The notes: a model not told the origin generated them from the letters alone. A stretch of DNA of 7,179 bases from Thermoleophilia bacterium (GCA_025935275.1 JAICVP010000107.1:1-7179), one strand, 5' to 3'; shown: positions 1 to 6,465, numbered from the stretch's first letter. Numbers and translations: made by a program.

Positions 1-450
1 GCCGGCTACCGCTGGTACGAGACCGCCAATTTCTGCCGGGAAGACCGTCGCGCGCGCCACAACCTCGCCTACTGGCTCGGGCGCGACTATCTCGGCCTGG
101 GGATCGGCGCCGTTTCGACCGTCGACGGTCTACGGTGGCGCAACCTGCCCGCGCTGCCGCGCTATCTCGCTGCGCTTGCGAACGGGCAACCTCCGCCGCG
201 CGAGCTCGAGCCTCTGGCTGCGTCGACGCAGGCGCAGGAGCGGCTAATGCTGGGGCTCCGCCTCGACGACCCGCTGCCGTTCGCGGAGGTGCAGGCTGCG
301 CTGGACTCCGAGGCCGTCGGCCGTCTCGAAGGACTCGGTCTGGTGGAGAGACAGGGCGACGGCCTCCTCCTGACCCGCCGAGGGCGGTTCCTCGGCGGCG
401 GCGTGACGGCTGAGCTTCTCGCTGAAATCCCTGCAAATAACTACAATTGA
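1..450 (+). CDS. hemW: HemW heme chaperone (HemN-like radical SAM protein), C-terminal part
   Basis: This is the last 149 codons of a gene whose start lies left of the window; frame 1 is open from base 1 to the TGA at 448-450. The translation opens with YRWYETANFCRE, followed by RHNLAYW and DYLGLGIGA. These correspond to the conserved YEISNFA...RHNL.YW...YLG.G.GAHS stretch of the HemN/HemW family. A C-terminal part with ERLMLGLRL and a winged-helix-like tail (GLVERQGDGLLLTRRGRF) follows, as in HemW. The N-terminal radical SAM cysteines are outside the window. HemW proteins bind heme and are thought to deliver it to respiratory enzymes; many are mis-annotated as oxygen-independent coproporphyrinogen III oxidase. 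HemW directly before HrcA is a common order in Gram-positive bacteria and supports the HemW assignment over true HemN. The final residues (EIPANNYN) are unusually AT-rich because a promoter-like hexamer lies in these codons. Confidence 0.9.
   Translation, partial: AGYRWYETANFCREDRRARHNLAYWLGRDYLGLGIGAVSTVDGLRWRNLPALPRYLAALANGQPPPRELEPLAASTQAQERLMLGLRLDDPLPFAEVQAALDSEAVGRLEGLGLVERQGDGLLLTRRGRFLGGGVTAELLAEIPANNYN
442..447 (+). promoter_or_regulatory. Predicted -10 element for hrcA-dnaJ-prmA
   Basis: TACAAT matches the TATAAT consensus at five of six positions and sits in a locally AT-rich patch at the very end of hemW. It ends nine bases before the hrcA ATG, so transcription would begin at or within about three bases of the start codon. 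No good -35 hexamer is visible 16-18 bases upstream. The same CTANNNT arrangement precedes mtaB and phoH. This is inferred from sequence only. Confidence 0.5.
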
Positions 451-456
451 CCAGGT

Positions 457-1506
457 ATGACGCCACAACCTGATCCCGTGCTCACGGCCCGCCAGGAGGA
501 GATCCTCGTGCGCGTCGTCGAGGAGTACGTCGCCACGGGCGCGCCCGTGGGCTCGAAGACGCTGGTCGAGCGGGCGGCGATGGACGTGTCGTCCTCGACG
601 GTGCGATACGAACTCGCGGTCCTCGAAGAGCAGGGGCTGCTGTCGCATCCGCATACCTCGGCGGGGCGGGTGCCCACCGACCTCGGCTACCGCGTCTTTG
701 TCGACCGCGTGATCGAGGAGCTCGAGCCGCGACCGTCGGAAGTCGCTCTCGACCTGGACTTCTCGCAGCTGAAGAGCGAAGTGGAAACGGCGCTGCAGAC
801 GACGACGGATGCCCTCGCCGAGGTCACGCATCTGCTCGCGCTCGTCTCGGCGCCCCCGCTCGAGGCGACAACGGTCCGTCGCGTTGAGGTCCTCCTGCTG
901 CAGCCCCAGCTCGTGATGGTGGTCGTCATCACAGCAACGGGAGGCGTATCCAAGCGGCTCTTCACCTTTGCCCGTGCGGTCGACTCCGGGTTGGCCGAAT
1001 GGGCGGGCCAGTACCTGAACGAGGCGCTCGGCGGCCGTCAGCTCGGCGGCAGGATGCTGCGCGCGTGCCTCGAGGACCCGCAGCTGGGCTCGCGGGAACG
1101 GGAGTTCCTCGCCGAGCTCCGCCCTGCGTTCTCGGATGTGCTGGAGACCCCCGAGCAGGCGTTCTACGTCGGGGGCACCGCGGGGGTTCTCGGCGAATTC
1201 CGCCCGGATGAGCTGGCCGGGTACCAGCGACTGCTCGAGGTGCTCGAGCAGCGCGCGATGGCGCTCGAGCTCATGCGTGCCAGCCTCGTCTCCAAGCGGC
1301 CGTTCGTGCGCGTCGGCTCCGAGCTCGCCGACCCGCAGCTCGCGACCGTCTCGCTGGTCGGGGCCCCCTACGGGCTCCAGCACCGGAATCTGGGGACGGT
1401 CAGCCTCGTCGGGCCGATGCGGATGGACTACGTGAAAGCGATCGAGGCCGTCCGCGCCGCGGCGAGGGAGCTGTCCCGCTTCGTGGAAGATCTCTACGAG
1501 AACTGA
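457..1506 (+). CDS. hrcA: Heat-inducible transcription repressor HrcA
   Basis: HrcA is the repressor that binds CIRCE operators of class I heat-shock genes (groESL, sometimes dnaK operons) and depends on GroEL for activity. The 349-residue product has the usual family length. An N-terminal winged helix spans roughly residues 8-80, with PVGSKTL at 30-36, SSSTVRYEL at 45-53 and PHTSAGR at 65-71 followed by VPTDLGYRVFVD. The C-terminal part carries VRVGSEL and the family signature GPMRMDY at 319-325. Residue 51 is Tyr where many HrcA proteins have Asn in the recognition-helix region (TIRNEM). The ATG at 457 places the conserved helix at the expected distance and lies nine bases after a -10-like TACAAT. 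No clear Shine-Dalgarno is seen, consistent with a leaderless start. The gene starts six bases after hemW ends, and dnaJ follows after three bases. Confidence 0.96.
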   Translation: MTPQPDPVLTARQEEILVRVVEEYVATGAPVGSKTLVERAAMDVSSSTVRYELAVLEEQGLLSHPHTSAGRVPTDLGYRVFVDRVIEELEPRPSEVALDLDFSQLKSEVETALQTTTDALAEVTHLLALVSAPPLEATTVRRVEVLLLQPQLVMVVVITATGGVSKRLFTFARAVDSGLAEWAGQYLNEALGGRQLGGRMLRACLEDPQLGSREREFLAELRPAFSDVLETPEQAFYVGGTAGVLGEFRPDELAGYQRLLEVLEQRAMALELMRASLVSKRPFVRVGSELADPQLATVSLVGAPYGLQHRNLGTVSLVGPMRMDYVKAIEAVRAAARELSRFVEDLYEN

Positions 1507-1509
1507 GCC

Positions 1510-2625
1510 ATGGCAAGCGTGAAGCGCGACTACTACGCCGTCCTCGGGGTCGAGCGGGGGGCGGCGAACAGAGAAATCAAGTCGGCATTCAGGCGGCTTG
1601 CGCGCGAGCTTCATCCGGACGTCTCCGATCATCCGGAGGCGCAGGAGCGCTTTCGGGAGGCGGCCGAGGCGTACGAGGTGCTGTCCAAGCCCGAGACGCG
1701 GGAGCTCTACGACCGCTTCGGCCACGAGGGCCTGCGCACAGGCGGCTTTCGCCCGAGCGACTTCGACTTCGCCAACCTCGCCGACCTCTTTTCCGTCTTC
1801 TTCGGCGACGACCTCTTCGGCGGTGCGGGCACGCGCCGGTCCCGGGGCGCCGACGTCATGGCCGAGGTCGAGGTCGGACTCGAGGAGGCGGCTCGGGGAG
1901 TCAAGCGGGAGGTCAGGATTCCGGTCGCCGTGCCCTGCCAGACGTGCGGAGCGACCGGCGCCGCGCCGGGAACGAGCCCGGAGACGTGCCCGGCCTGCGG
2001 AGGGAGCGGTCGGTTGCAGTCGGTCTCGTCCTCCATCTTCGGCCAGTTCATCCGCACCCAGACGTGCTCCGAGTGCAGGGGCGCGGGCGAGGTCGTCACG
2101 ACGCCGTGCCCCGACTGCAAGGGAACGCGGCGCCGGACCGAGGAAAGGTCCCTCGAGGTGGACGTGCCGCCCGGAATCCACGACGGCCAGCGCATCCGGC
2201 TCTCCGGCGAGGGCCATGCCGGCGAGCTCGGCGGCCGTGCAGGTGACGCCTACGTGCTCGTCCATGTGCGTCCGGATCCTCGCTTCGTGCGCGACGGGAA
2301 CGACATCATCTCGACCGTCGACCTGACCATGTCGGAAGCCGCTTTGGGAGCGCAGACGAGCGTCCCGACGCTTGAAGGTGACGTGGAGCTCGACTTCAAG
2401 CCGGGGACACAGCCCGGCGAGATCCGCGTCCTGCGAGGGAAGGGCATGCCCGTGCTGCAGGGCTTCGGGCGCGGAGACCACCGACTGCTCGTCAACGTCG
2501 CGGTGCCGCGCAACCTGAGCGACGAGCAGCGTCGCCTGCTCGAGGCATTCACCCAGGCCGAGCACGAGGCGAACTACAAGGCCGAGGAAGGCTTCTTCGA
2601 GAAGCTTCGGGCCGCGTTCCGCTGA
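1510..2625 (+). CDS. dnaJ: Chaperone protein DnaJ (type I Hsp40)
   Basis: DnaJ delivers unfolded clients to DnaK and stimulates its ATPase in the cytoplasm. The 371-residue protein has the full type I layout. The J domain covers residues about 7-70 with the HPD triad at 35-37. A Gly/Phe/Asp-rich linker spans about 75-107, including ADLFSVFFGDDLFGG. The zinc-binding domain has cysteine pairs at 143/146, 160/163, 186/189 and 200/203. The client-binding beta domains follow, ending in EEGFFEKLRAAFR. The first three zinc motifs fit CxxCxGxG; the fourth reads CPDCKGTR, so its final Gly is Arg while both cysteines are kept. The ATG is three bases after the hrcA stop, so the two genes are almost certainly cotranscribed. 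In actinobacteria the hrcA-linked copy is often a second DnaJ (DnaJ2) separate from the dnaK-grpE locus. The absence of grpE and dnaK here fits that. Confidence 0.97.
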   Translation: MASVKRDYYAVLGVERGAANREIKSAFRRLARELHPDVSDHPEAQERFREAAEAYEVLSKPETRELYDRFGHEGLRTGGFRPSDFDFANLADLFSVFFGDDLFGGAGTRRSRGADVMAEVEVGLEEAARGVKREVRIPVAVPCQTCGATGAAPGTSPETCPACGGSGRLQSVSSSIFGQFIRTQTCSECRGAGEVVTTPCPDCKGTRRRTEERSLEVDVPPGIHDGQRIRLSGEGHAGELGGRAGDAYVLVHVRPDPRFVRDGNDIISTVDLTMSEAALGAQTSVPTLEGDVELDFKPGTQPGEIRVLRGKGMPVLQGFGRGDHRLLVNVAVPRNLSDEQRRLLEAFTQAEHEANYKAEEGFFEKLRAAFR

Positions 2626-2645
2626 GCGACCCGCTTCTTCGCCGG

Positions 2646-3389
2646 GTGTCGGTGCGTGTTGCGGCCGAGCGTGCCGAAGAGGCACGCGCCATGGTCATCG
2701 AGCTCTTCCCCGAAGGGTTCGAAGAGGTCACGGTCGACGGGGGAATCGAGTTCGCGGCCTACACGAGGGCCGGCGGCGAGGAGCGCCTCTGGCAGGTGTT
2801 CGGGCCGGGGGCCGCAACCGATGTCGAGGCGGGCTGGAACGAGGCCTGGAAGCGATTCCACCGGCCTGTGCAGATCGACCGGCTCTGGGTGGGGCCGCCT
2901 TGGGAGACGCCGGGTGAGGGCCTCGTCCCGGTCGTCGTCGATCCCGGCCTGGCCTTCGGCACCGGCGCGCACCCGACGACGCAGCTCTGCCTGCGCTTTC
3001 TGCTCGAGCACGATCCGGTATCCCTGCTCGATCTCGGTTGTGGCTCGGGCGTGCTCTCGATCGCGGCGGCGAAGCTCGGCTACGCACCCGTGACCGCCTT
3101 CGATCTCGACGATGCCGCCGTCGCTGCGACGCGGGCGAACGCCAAGGTGAACGGCGTCGAGCTCACGGTGGAGCGCCGCGATGTCCTCTTGGATCCGTTG
3201 CCCTCGGCGGGCCTGGCCCTCGCTAACATCGCGAGCGAGCCGCTGACGGAGGCGGCGCGCCGGGTCGAGGCGGCCGAGCTGGTCGCCTCCGGATATCTCG
3301 TCAGCGAGGAGCTCGAGCTCGAAGGCTGGAAGCTCGTGGAGCGGAAGGAGCTTCAGGGCTGGGTCGCCGACCTCTTCCAGAAGGCCTGA
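2646..3389 (+). CDS. prmA: Ribosomal protein L11 methyltransferase PrmA
   Basis: PrmA uses S-adenosylmethionine to methylate ribosomal protein L11. The 247-residue product contains the PrmA signature GTGAHPTT at residues 105-112. The class I methyltransferase motif I, LDLGCGSG, is at 128-135, followed by AFDLDDAAVAATRANAKVNG (SAM-ribose acidic loop) and ALANIASEPL in the position of the catalytic-loop motif. The N-terminal L11-recognition domain is present (VIELFPEGFEEV) but the protein is shorter than the roughly 290-residue E. coli enzyme, as is common in Gram-positive relatives. The GTG at 2646 is chosen because it gives the family-like N-terminus VRVAAERAEEA; the GTG at 2652 is an alternative. 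No strong ribosome site is seen. It lies 20 bases after dnaJ, an order widely seen in Gram-positive bacteria. The usual downstream partner rsmE is absent. Confidence 0.92.
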   Translation: MSVRVAAERAEEARAMVIELFPEGFEEVTVDGGIEFAAYTRAGGEERLWQVFGPGAATDVEAGWNEAWKRFHRPVQIDRLWVGPPWETPGEGLVPVVVDPGLAFGTGAHPTTQLCLRFLLEHDPVSLLDLGCGSGVLSIAAAKLGYAPVTAFDLDDAAVAATRANAKVNGVELTVERRDVLLDPLPSAGLALANIASEPLTEAARRVEAAELVASGYLVSEELELEGWKLVERKELQGWVADLFQKA

Positions 3390-3418
3390 TTTTGCAGGGT
3401 GGGCCATCCGAGGTCGGC

Positions 3419-3424
3419 TAGCAT
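3419..3424 (+). promoter_or_regulatory. Predicted -10 element for mtaB-HIT-yqeY
   Basis: TAGCAT, preceded by C, matches the -10 consensus at four of six positions. It ends nine bases before the mtaB ATG, the same spacing as at hrcA. It lies in the 44-base gap after prmA. A TTGCAG at 3392-3397 resembles a -35 but the 21-base spacing is too long, so only the -10 is proposed. The predicted transcript would be leaderless or nearly so. Confidence 0.42.
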
Positions 3425-3433
3425 CGGGCGGTC

Positions 3434-4627
3434 ATGGCGACCTTCTCGAGCTCGTTCCTCGGCTGCAAGATCTCGCACACGGACGCTCAGGAGCTACGCG
3501 AGCGGCTGATCGAAGACGGCCATGTCGAAAGCGATGGAGCGGTGGACGTCGCCGTGGTGAACACATGCTGCGTCACGCACGAGGCGGTCCGCAAGTCCCG
3601 CCAGGAAGCCCGCCGGGCGGCGCGCCGCGCGCAGCTCGTCTACCTGACCGGCTGCGCCGCGAATCTCGAAGGGAGCTTCGAAGGGCTGCCCGAGAACGTC
3701 GAGGTGGTCGGTCTCCGCAGCGAGCGGGCGGTCGAGTTCGTTGCGGGCGCCGTGGGGGCCATCGGCTGCGTCCAGGCGGCCGTCGGGCTCGAGCGCGTGC
3801 GGGCGTTCGTGAAGATCCAGGACGGCTGCAGCTTCTCGTGCAGCTTCTGCGTGATTCCGGAAGTGCGCGGCTCGTCACGAAGCCGGGCGGCGGCCGCGGT
3901 GACCGCCGAGGTCCAGCGGCGGGTCGCCCAGGGACACCGCGAGATCGTCCTGACCGGGATCAACCTCGGGTGCTACCGAGACCGCGACGCCGGTTACGGG
4001 CTCGCGCGCCTCGTGCGCGAGGTCGGCGCAGTCCCGGGAGTCGAACGGCTCCGCCTGTCCTCCATCGAGGTCAACCACCTGACCGATGCGCTCGTCGCGG
4101 CGATGCGCGAGACCCCGACCGTCTCGCCGCACCTGCACGTGCCGCTCCAGTCCGGGGACGATCGCGTCCTCGAGGAGATGGGGAGGCGCTACGACGTCGC
4201 CACGTACCTACGGCGCGTGGGGCGGGCTGCCGGCTTCAATCTGACCACCGATGTGATCGTCGGCTTTCCCACCGAGGACGATGCAGCTTTCGAGCGCACT
4301 CTCGAAGCGGTGGCGGAGGCCGGCATCACGAAGGTGCACGTCTTCCCGTACTCGCCCCGCCCGGGAACCCGCACTGCGGACGACGATCGCGTGCCCGCGG
4401 CCGTGAAGAAGGAGCGCAGCGCACGGCTCCGCACACTGTCCGCGGATCTGTGCCGCCGCCGGTGGACCGGAAAGCTCGGGCGCGAGGAGACGGTGCTGGT
4501 CGACCGGCCGGGGCGGGGGTACGGCGACGACTATTCGCCCTGGCTCGTCGACGGCCCGCAGGGCGAGTTCGTCCGCGTCCGGGGGCACGACGTCACGGAG
4601 GAGGGCATCGTTGGCCTCGCAGCCTGA
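3434..4627 (+). CDS. mtaB: tRNA methylthiotransferase MtaB (radical SAM, t6A37 to ms2t6A37)
   Basis: MtaB adds a methylthio group to t6A at position 37 of ANN-decoding tRNAs. The 397-residue protein has the three-part MTTase layout. The N-terminal domain has cluster-binding Cys11 (FLGCKIS), Cys45 (NTCCVT) and Cys74 (TGCAAN). The radical SAM core has CSFSCSFC with Cys132, Cys136 and Cys139. A C-terminal TRAM-like segment spans about 345-397. Other family motifs are VRGSSRSR, LTGINLG, RLSSIEV, HLHVPLQSGDD and TTDVIVGFPTE. NTCCVTHEAV and the position after prmA favour MtaB over MiaB or RimO. Cys46 beside Cys45 is an extra cysteine in the motif, where Ala is common. The ATG at 3434 is fixed by an in-frame TAG at 3419-3421. 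No Shine-Dalgarno is visible; a -10-like TAGCAT lies nine bases upstream. The 3' end overlaps the next gene by 17 bases. Confidence 0.92.
   Translation: MATFSSSFLGCKISHTDAQELRERLIEDGHVESDGAVDVAVVNTCCVTHEAVRKSRQEARRAARRAQLVYLTGCAANLEGSFEGLPENVEVVGLRSERAVEFVAGAVGAIGCVQAAVGLERVRAFVKIQDGCSFSCSFCVIPEVRGSSRSRAAAAVTAEVQRRVAQGHREIVLTGINLGCYRDRDAGYGLARLVREVGAVPGVERLRLSSIEVNHLTDALVAAMRETPTVSPHLHVPLQSGDDRVLEEMGRRYDVATYLRRVGRAAGFNLTTDVIVGFPTEDDAAFERTLEAVAEAGITKVHVFPYSPRPGTRTADDDRVPAAVKKERSARLRTLSADLCRRRWTGKLGREETVLVDRPGRGYGDDYSPWLVDGPQGEFVRVRGHDVTEEGIVGLAA
4597..4605 (+). promoter_or_regulatory. Strong ribosome binding site that decides a TTG start
   Basis: GGAGGAGGG lies inside the last codons of mtaB, five bases before the TTG at 4611. 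It is the clearest Shine-Dalgarno in the window and supports the TTG as start of the HIT gene, since no ATG or GTG is available near the expected N-terminus. Confidence 0.7.
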
Positions 4628-4940
4628 CTGCCTCTTCTGCAAGCTCGTTCGCGAGGGCGAGCACGTCAACTCGGGCGACGGGTTCGTGGCCATCGAGGAC
4701 CTCCACCCGAAGGCACCGGTGCACCTGCTGGTGCTGCCGGAGCGGCACATCGACACGTTTCGGGACGTACACGAGTTCGAGAGCGACGAGGCGAAGCGCA
4801 TGCTCGAGTTCGTCGCGGACACGGCCCGGAAGGCCGGTCTCGAGGACTACCAGGTGGTCGTGAACGTGGGGCCGGGCGCCGGCCAGACGGTCTTCCACCT
4901 CCACTGGCACGTGCTCGGCGGCGGGAGGCCGTTCGAATGA
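4611..4940 (+). CDS. HIT-family (histidine triad, HINT-like) nucleotide hydrolase
   Basis: The product is a 109-residue HIT protein of the HINT/PKCI branch, whose members hydrolyse purine nucleoside phosphoramidates and related AMP conjugates. The histidine triad is FHLHWHVLGG, with His96, His98 and His100; His98 should be the nucleophile. The N-terminus DCLFCKLV has the CxxC (Cys7, Cys10) seen in many zinc-binding HINT proteins. The core motif KAPVHLLVLPERHID (residues 34-48) and the VVNVGPGAGQTVFHLHWH stretch are typical. The length equals the usual 105-120 residues, so the gene is complete. The TTG start is supported by GGAGGAGGG five bases upstream. The start overlaps the end of mtaB by 17 bases and the stop overlaps the next ATG in ATGA, so translational coupling is likely. 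HIT genes commonly sit beside yqeY and mtaB in Gram-positive genomes. The physiological substrate cannot be told from sequence. Confidence 0.93.
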   Translation: MASQPDCLFCKLVREGEHVNSGDGFVAIEDLHPKAPVHLLVLPERHIDTFRDVHEFESDEAKRMLEFVADTARKAGLEDYQVVVNVGPGAGQTVFHLHWHVLGGGRPFE

Positions 4941-5380
4941 GCCTGATCGGCCGAATCGAAGAGGAGCTCAAGGAGGCGATGCGCGCCCGCGACCAGGAGC
5001 GCACCGACACGCTGCGCATGACGCTCTCCTCGCTGCGGGCGGCCGAGAAGGATCTGCAGCGGCCGCTCAAGGAGGACGAGGAGCTGCAAGTCTTGCAGCG
5101 CGAGCGCAAGCGGCGCACGGAGGCTGCCGAGGCGTTCCGCGAGGGCGAGCGGCCGGAGCAGGCGGACAAGGAGGAGCGGGAGCTCGCGGTCATCGAGGAG
5201 TTCATGCCCGAGCCGATGTCCGAGGAGGACATCGAACGGATCATCGACGACGCGATCGCCGAGACCGGCGCGACGTCGCTCCGGGACCTGGGCCGGGTAA
5301 TGGCGGATGTGATGCCCCAGGTGGCGGGGCGGGCGGACGGCTCGTCGGTCAGCCAGCTCGTGCGCGAAAAGCTCGCCTGA
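4937..5380 (+). CDS. yqeY: GatB/YqeY domain-containing protein
   Basis: This 147-residue protein is a stand-alone member of the GatB/YqeY family, related to the C-terminal tRNA-contacting region of the GatB subunit of Asp/Glu-tRNA amidotransferase. Its role is not established; a tRNA-linked function is the usual guess. Family features are an N-terminal helical segment (IEEELKEAMRARDQERTDTLRM), a highly charged middle helix (EERELAVIEEFMPEPMSEEDIERII) and the C-terminal GRVMADVMPQVAGRADGSSVSQLVREKL, which matches the family's GRVMKALMPKVKGRADGKLVNELVK pattern. The length is that of the family (about 145-150). The ATG overlaps the HIT stop as ATGA and has GGGAGG eight bases upstream. In many Firmicutes and other bacteria rpsU lies directly upstream of yqeY; here the HIT gene takes that place. 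Confidence 0.9.
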   Translation: MSLIGRIEEELKEAMRARDQERTDTLRMTLSSLRAAEKDLQRPLKEDEELQVLQRERKRRTEAAEAFREGERPEQADKEERELAVIEEFMPEPMSEEDIERIIDDAIAETGATSLRDLGRVMADVMPQVAGRADGSSVSQLVREKLA

Positions 5381-5492
5381 GGCGGGACCGTTTCGGCGCA
5401 GCCGGCGCGCCACGTGTGCGCTTCGGATCGCTACGCTCGAAAGCGGAGGGAGGCGCGCGGCGGCCCCAGTGAGCGATCTCCGCTCTCCGAAC

Positions 5493-5498
5493 TAAACT
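5493..5498 (+). promoter_or_regulatory. Predicted -10 element for phoH-ybeY-dgkA
   Basis: TAAACT, preceded by C, matches the -10 consensus at four of six positions and ends seven bases before the TTG start of phoH. It lies in the only sizeable gap of the window (5381-5505, 125 bases), where a new transcription unit is expected. No convincing -35 is visible. A weak GC stem (5405-5421) lies earlier in the same gap but has no T tract. Confidence 0.4.
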
Positions 5499-5505
5499 CA
5501 GTCCG

Positions 5506-6465
5506 TTGCAGGAAGTTCTTTCGGTTTCCAACGAGGTCGCGGCCGAGCTCGCCACGGTCGACGACGGCATCCTCGACGCGCTCCGCGATCGCCTCGGCAT
5601 CGCACTTCTCCTGCGCGGCAACCGCCTCACCCTCGAGGGCGACGACGCGCGGGTGGGCCAGGCGCGGGCCGTGGTGGACGAGCTCGTCGAGCTCGTGGAG
5701 GGCGGCCAGGCGATCGGCCCCAGCACCGTGGATGCCGTCCTCGCAGCGCTCGACGCAGCCGAGAACCCGCGCGAGATCTTCGAGGACGTCGTCTGGCGCC
5801 ACCGCGGCACCAGGATCACGCCGAAGACCGTCAACCAGAAGCGCTACGTGGACGCCATCCGCGAGTGCACGATCACCTTCGGCGTCGGGCCGGCAGGCAC
5901 CGGGAAGACCTACCTCGCCATGGCCCTCGCCGTCGCGGCGATGCAGGAGCGCGCCGTCAGCCGCATCATCCTCACCAGGCCTGCCGTCGAGGCCGGCGAG
6001 CGCCTCGGCTTCCTCCCCGGCGACATGCTGGCCAAGGTCGACCCGTACCTGCGGCCGCTCTTCGACGCGCTCTACGACATGCTCGACGCCGACCGGCTGA
6101 ACTCCTACCTCGAAAAGGGAACGATCGAGGTCGCGCCGCTCGCCTTCATGCGCGGCCGCACGCTCAACGACTCGTTCATCATCCTCGACGAGGCGCAGAA
6201 CACGACCCCCGAGCAGATGCAGATGTTCCTCACGCGCCTCGGGTTCGGCTCGAAGATCGTCGTCACCGGCGACGTCACGCAGGTCGACCTCCCGCGCGAG
6301 CAGGCGTCCGGGCTCATCCACGTGCGCGAGATCCTCGGCGCCATCGACGGGATCGAGTTCGTCGAGTTCGGGAATCAGGACGTCGTCCGCCATGTGCTCG
6401 TGCAGCGCATCGTCGAGGCGTACAAGCGCCATGCCGACGAGACGGGCACCCAGCGGCGCAAGTGA
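5506..6465 (+). CDS. phoH: PhoH-like ATPase (PhoL/YbeZ type)
   Basis: This 319-residue P-loop ATPase belongs to the PhoH family, in the branch that sits directly upstream of ybeY (YbeZ/PhoL). Members are related to the N-terminal motor of SF1 helicases and are linked to RNA metabolism and ribosome maturation. Walker A is GPAGTGKT at residues 128-135. Walker B is IILDEAQN with Asp228 and Glu229. The following GFGSKIVVTGDVTQVDLPR carries the sensor and arginine motifs typical of PhoH. The first 90 or so residues form a KH-like alpha/beta segment, as in relatives. An in-frame TGA at 5470 bounds the start, and the only start-type codon between it and the conserved N-terminus is TTG at 5506, seven bases after a -10-like TAAACT. 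No Shine-Dalgarno is visible, so a leaderless TTG start is likely. Its stop overlaps ybeY by four bases (GTGA). The name does not imply phosphate regulation; no Pho box is seen. Confidence 0.93.
   Translation: MQEVLSVSNEVAAELATVDDGILDALRDRLGIALLLRGNRLTLEGDDARVGQARAVVDELVELVEGGQAIGPSTVDAVLAALDAAENPREIFEDVVWRHRGTRITPKTVNQKRYVDAIRECTITFGVGPAGTGKTYLAMALAVAAMQERAVSRIILTRPAVEAGERLGFLPGDMLAKVDPYLRPLFDALYDMLDADRLNSYLEKGTIEVAPLAFMRGRTLNDSFIILDEAQNTTPEQMQMFLTRLGFGSKIVVTGDVTQVDLPREQASGLIHVREILGAIDGIEFVEFGNQDVVRHVLVQRIVEAYKRHADETGTQRRK

Noticed and set aside
244..2685. Very long open frame of 813 codons on the - strand across hrcA and dnaJ
   Set aside because: It mirrors two well-supported genes on the + strand and arises from high-GC third-position bias. 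Its translation is Arg/His/Glu/Leu-rich and low in complexity, with no recognisable domain.
3392..3424. TTGCAG plus TAGCAT as a full two-part promoter before mtaB
   Set aside because: The spacing of 21 bases is outside the usual 16-19, so only the -10-like box is kept.
3565..4863. Open frame of 432 codons on the + strand overlapping mtaB and the HIT gene
   Set aside because: It is out of frame with the two real genes, Arg/Pro/Gly-rich and without motifs; mtaB and HIT carry all expected catalytic residues.
5405..5421. Possible hairpin after yqeY (six-base GC stem with one G-T pair, five-base loop)
   Set aside because: There is no following T tract and the region is GC-rich enough for such a stem by chance, so it is not called a terminator.
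5431..6432. Open frame of 333 codons on the - strand opposite phoH
   Set aside because: It is the antisense shadow of phoH, with no family motif and composition typical of antisense frames in GC-rich genes.
5865..6461. Long N-terminal extension of ybeY reaching into phoH
   Set aside because: The upstream part is an out-of-frame reading of phoH rich in Arg and His. The family-like N-terminus begins at GTG 6462.
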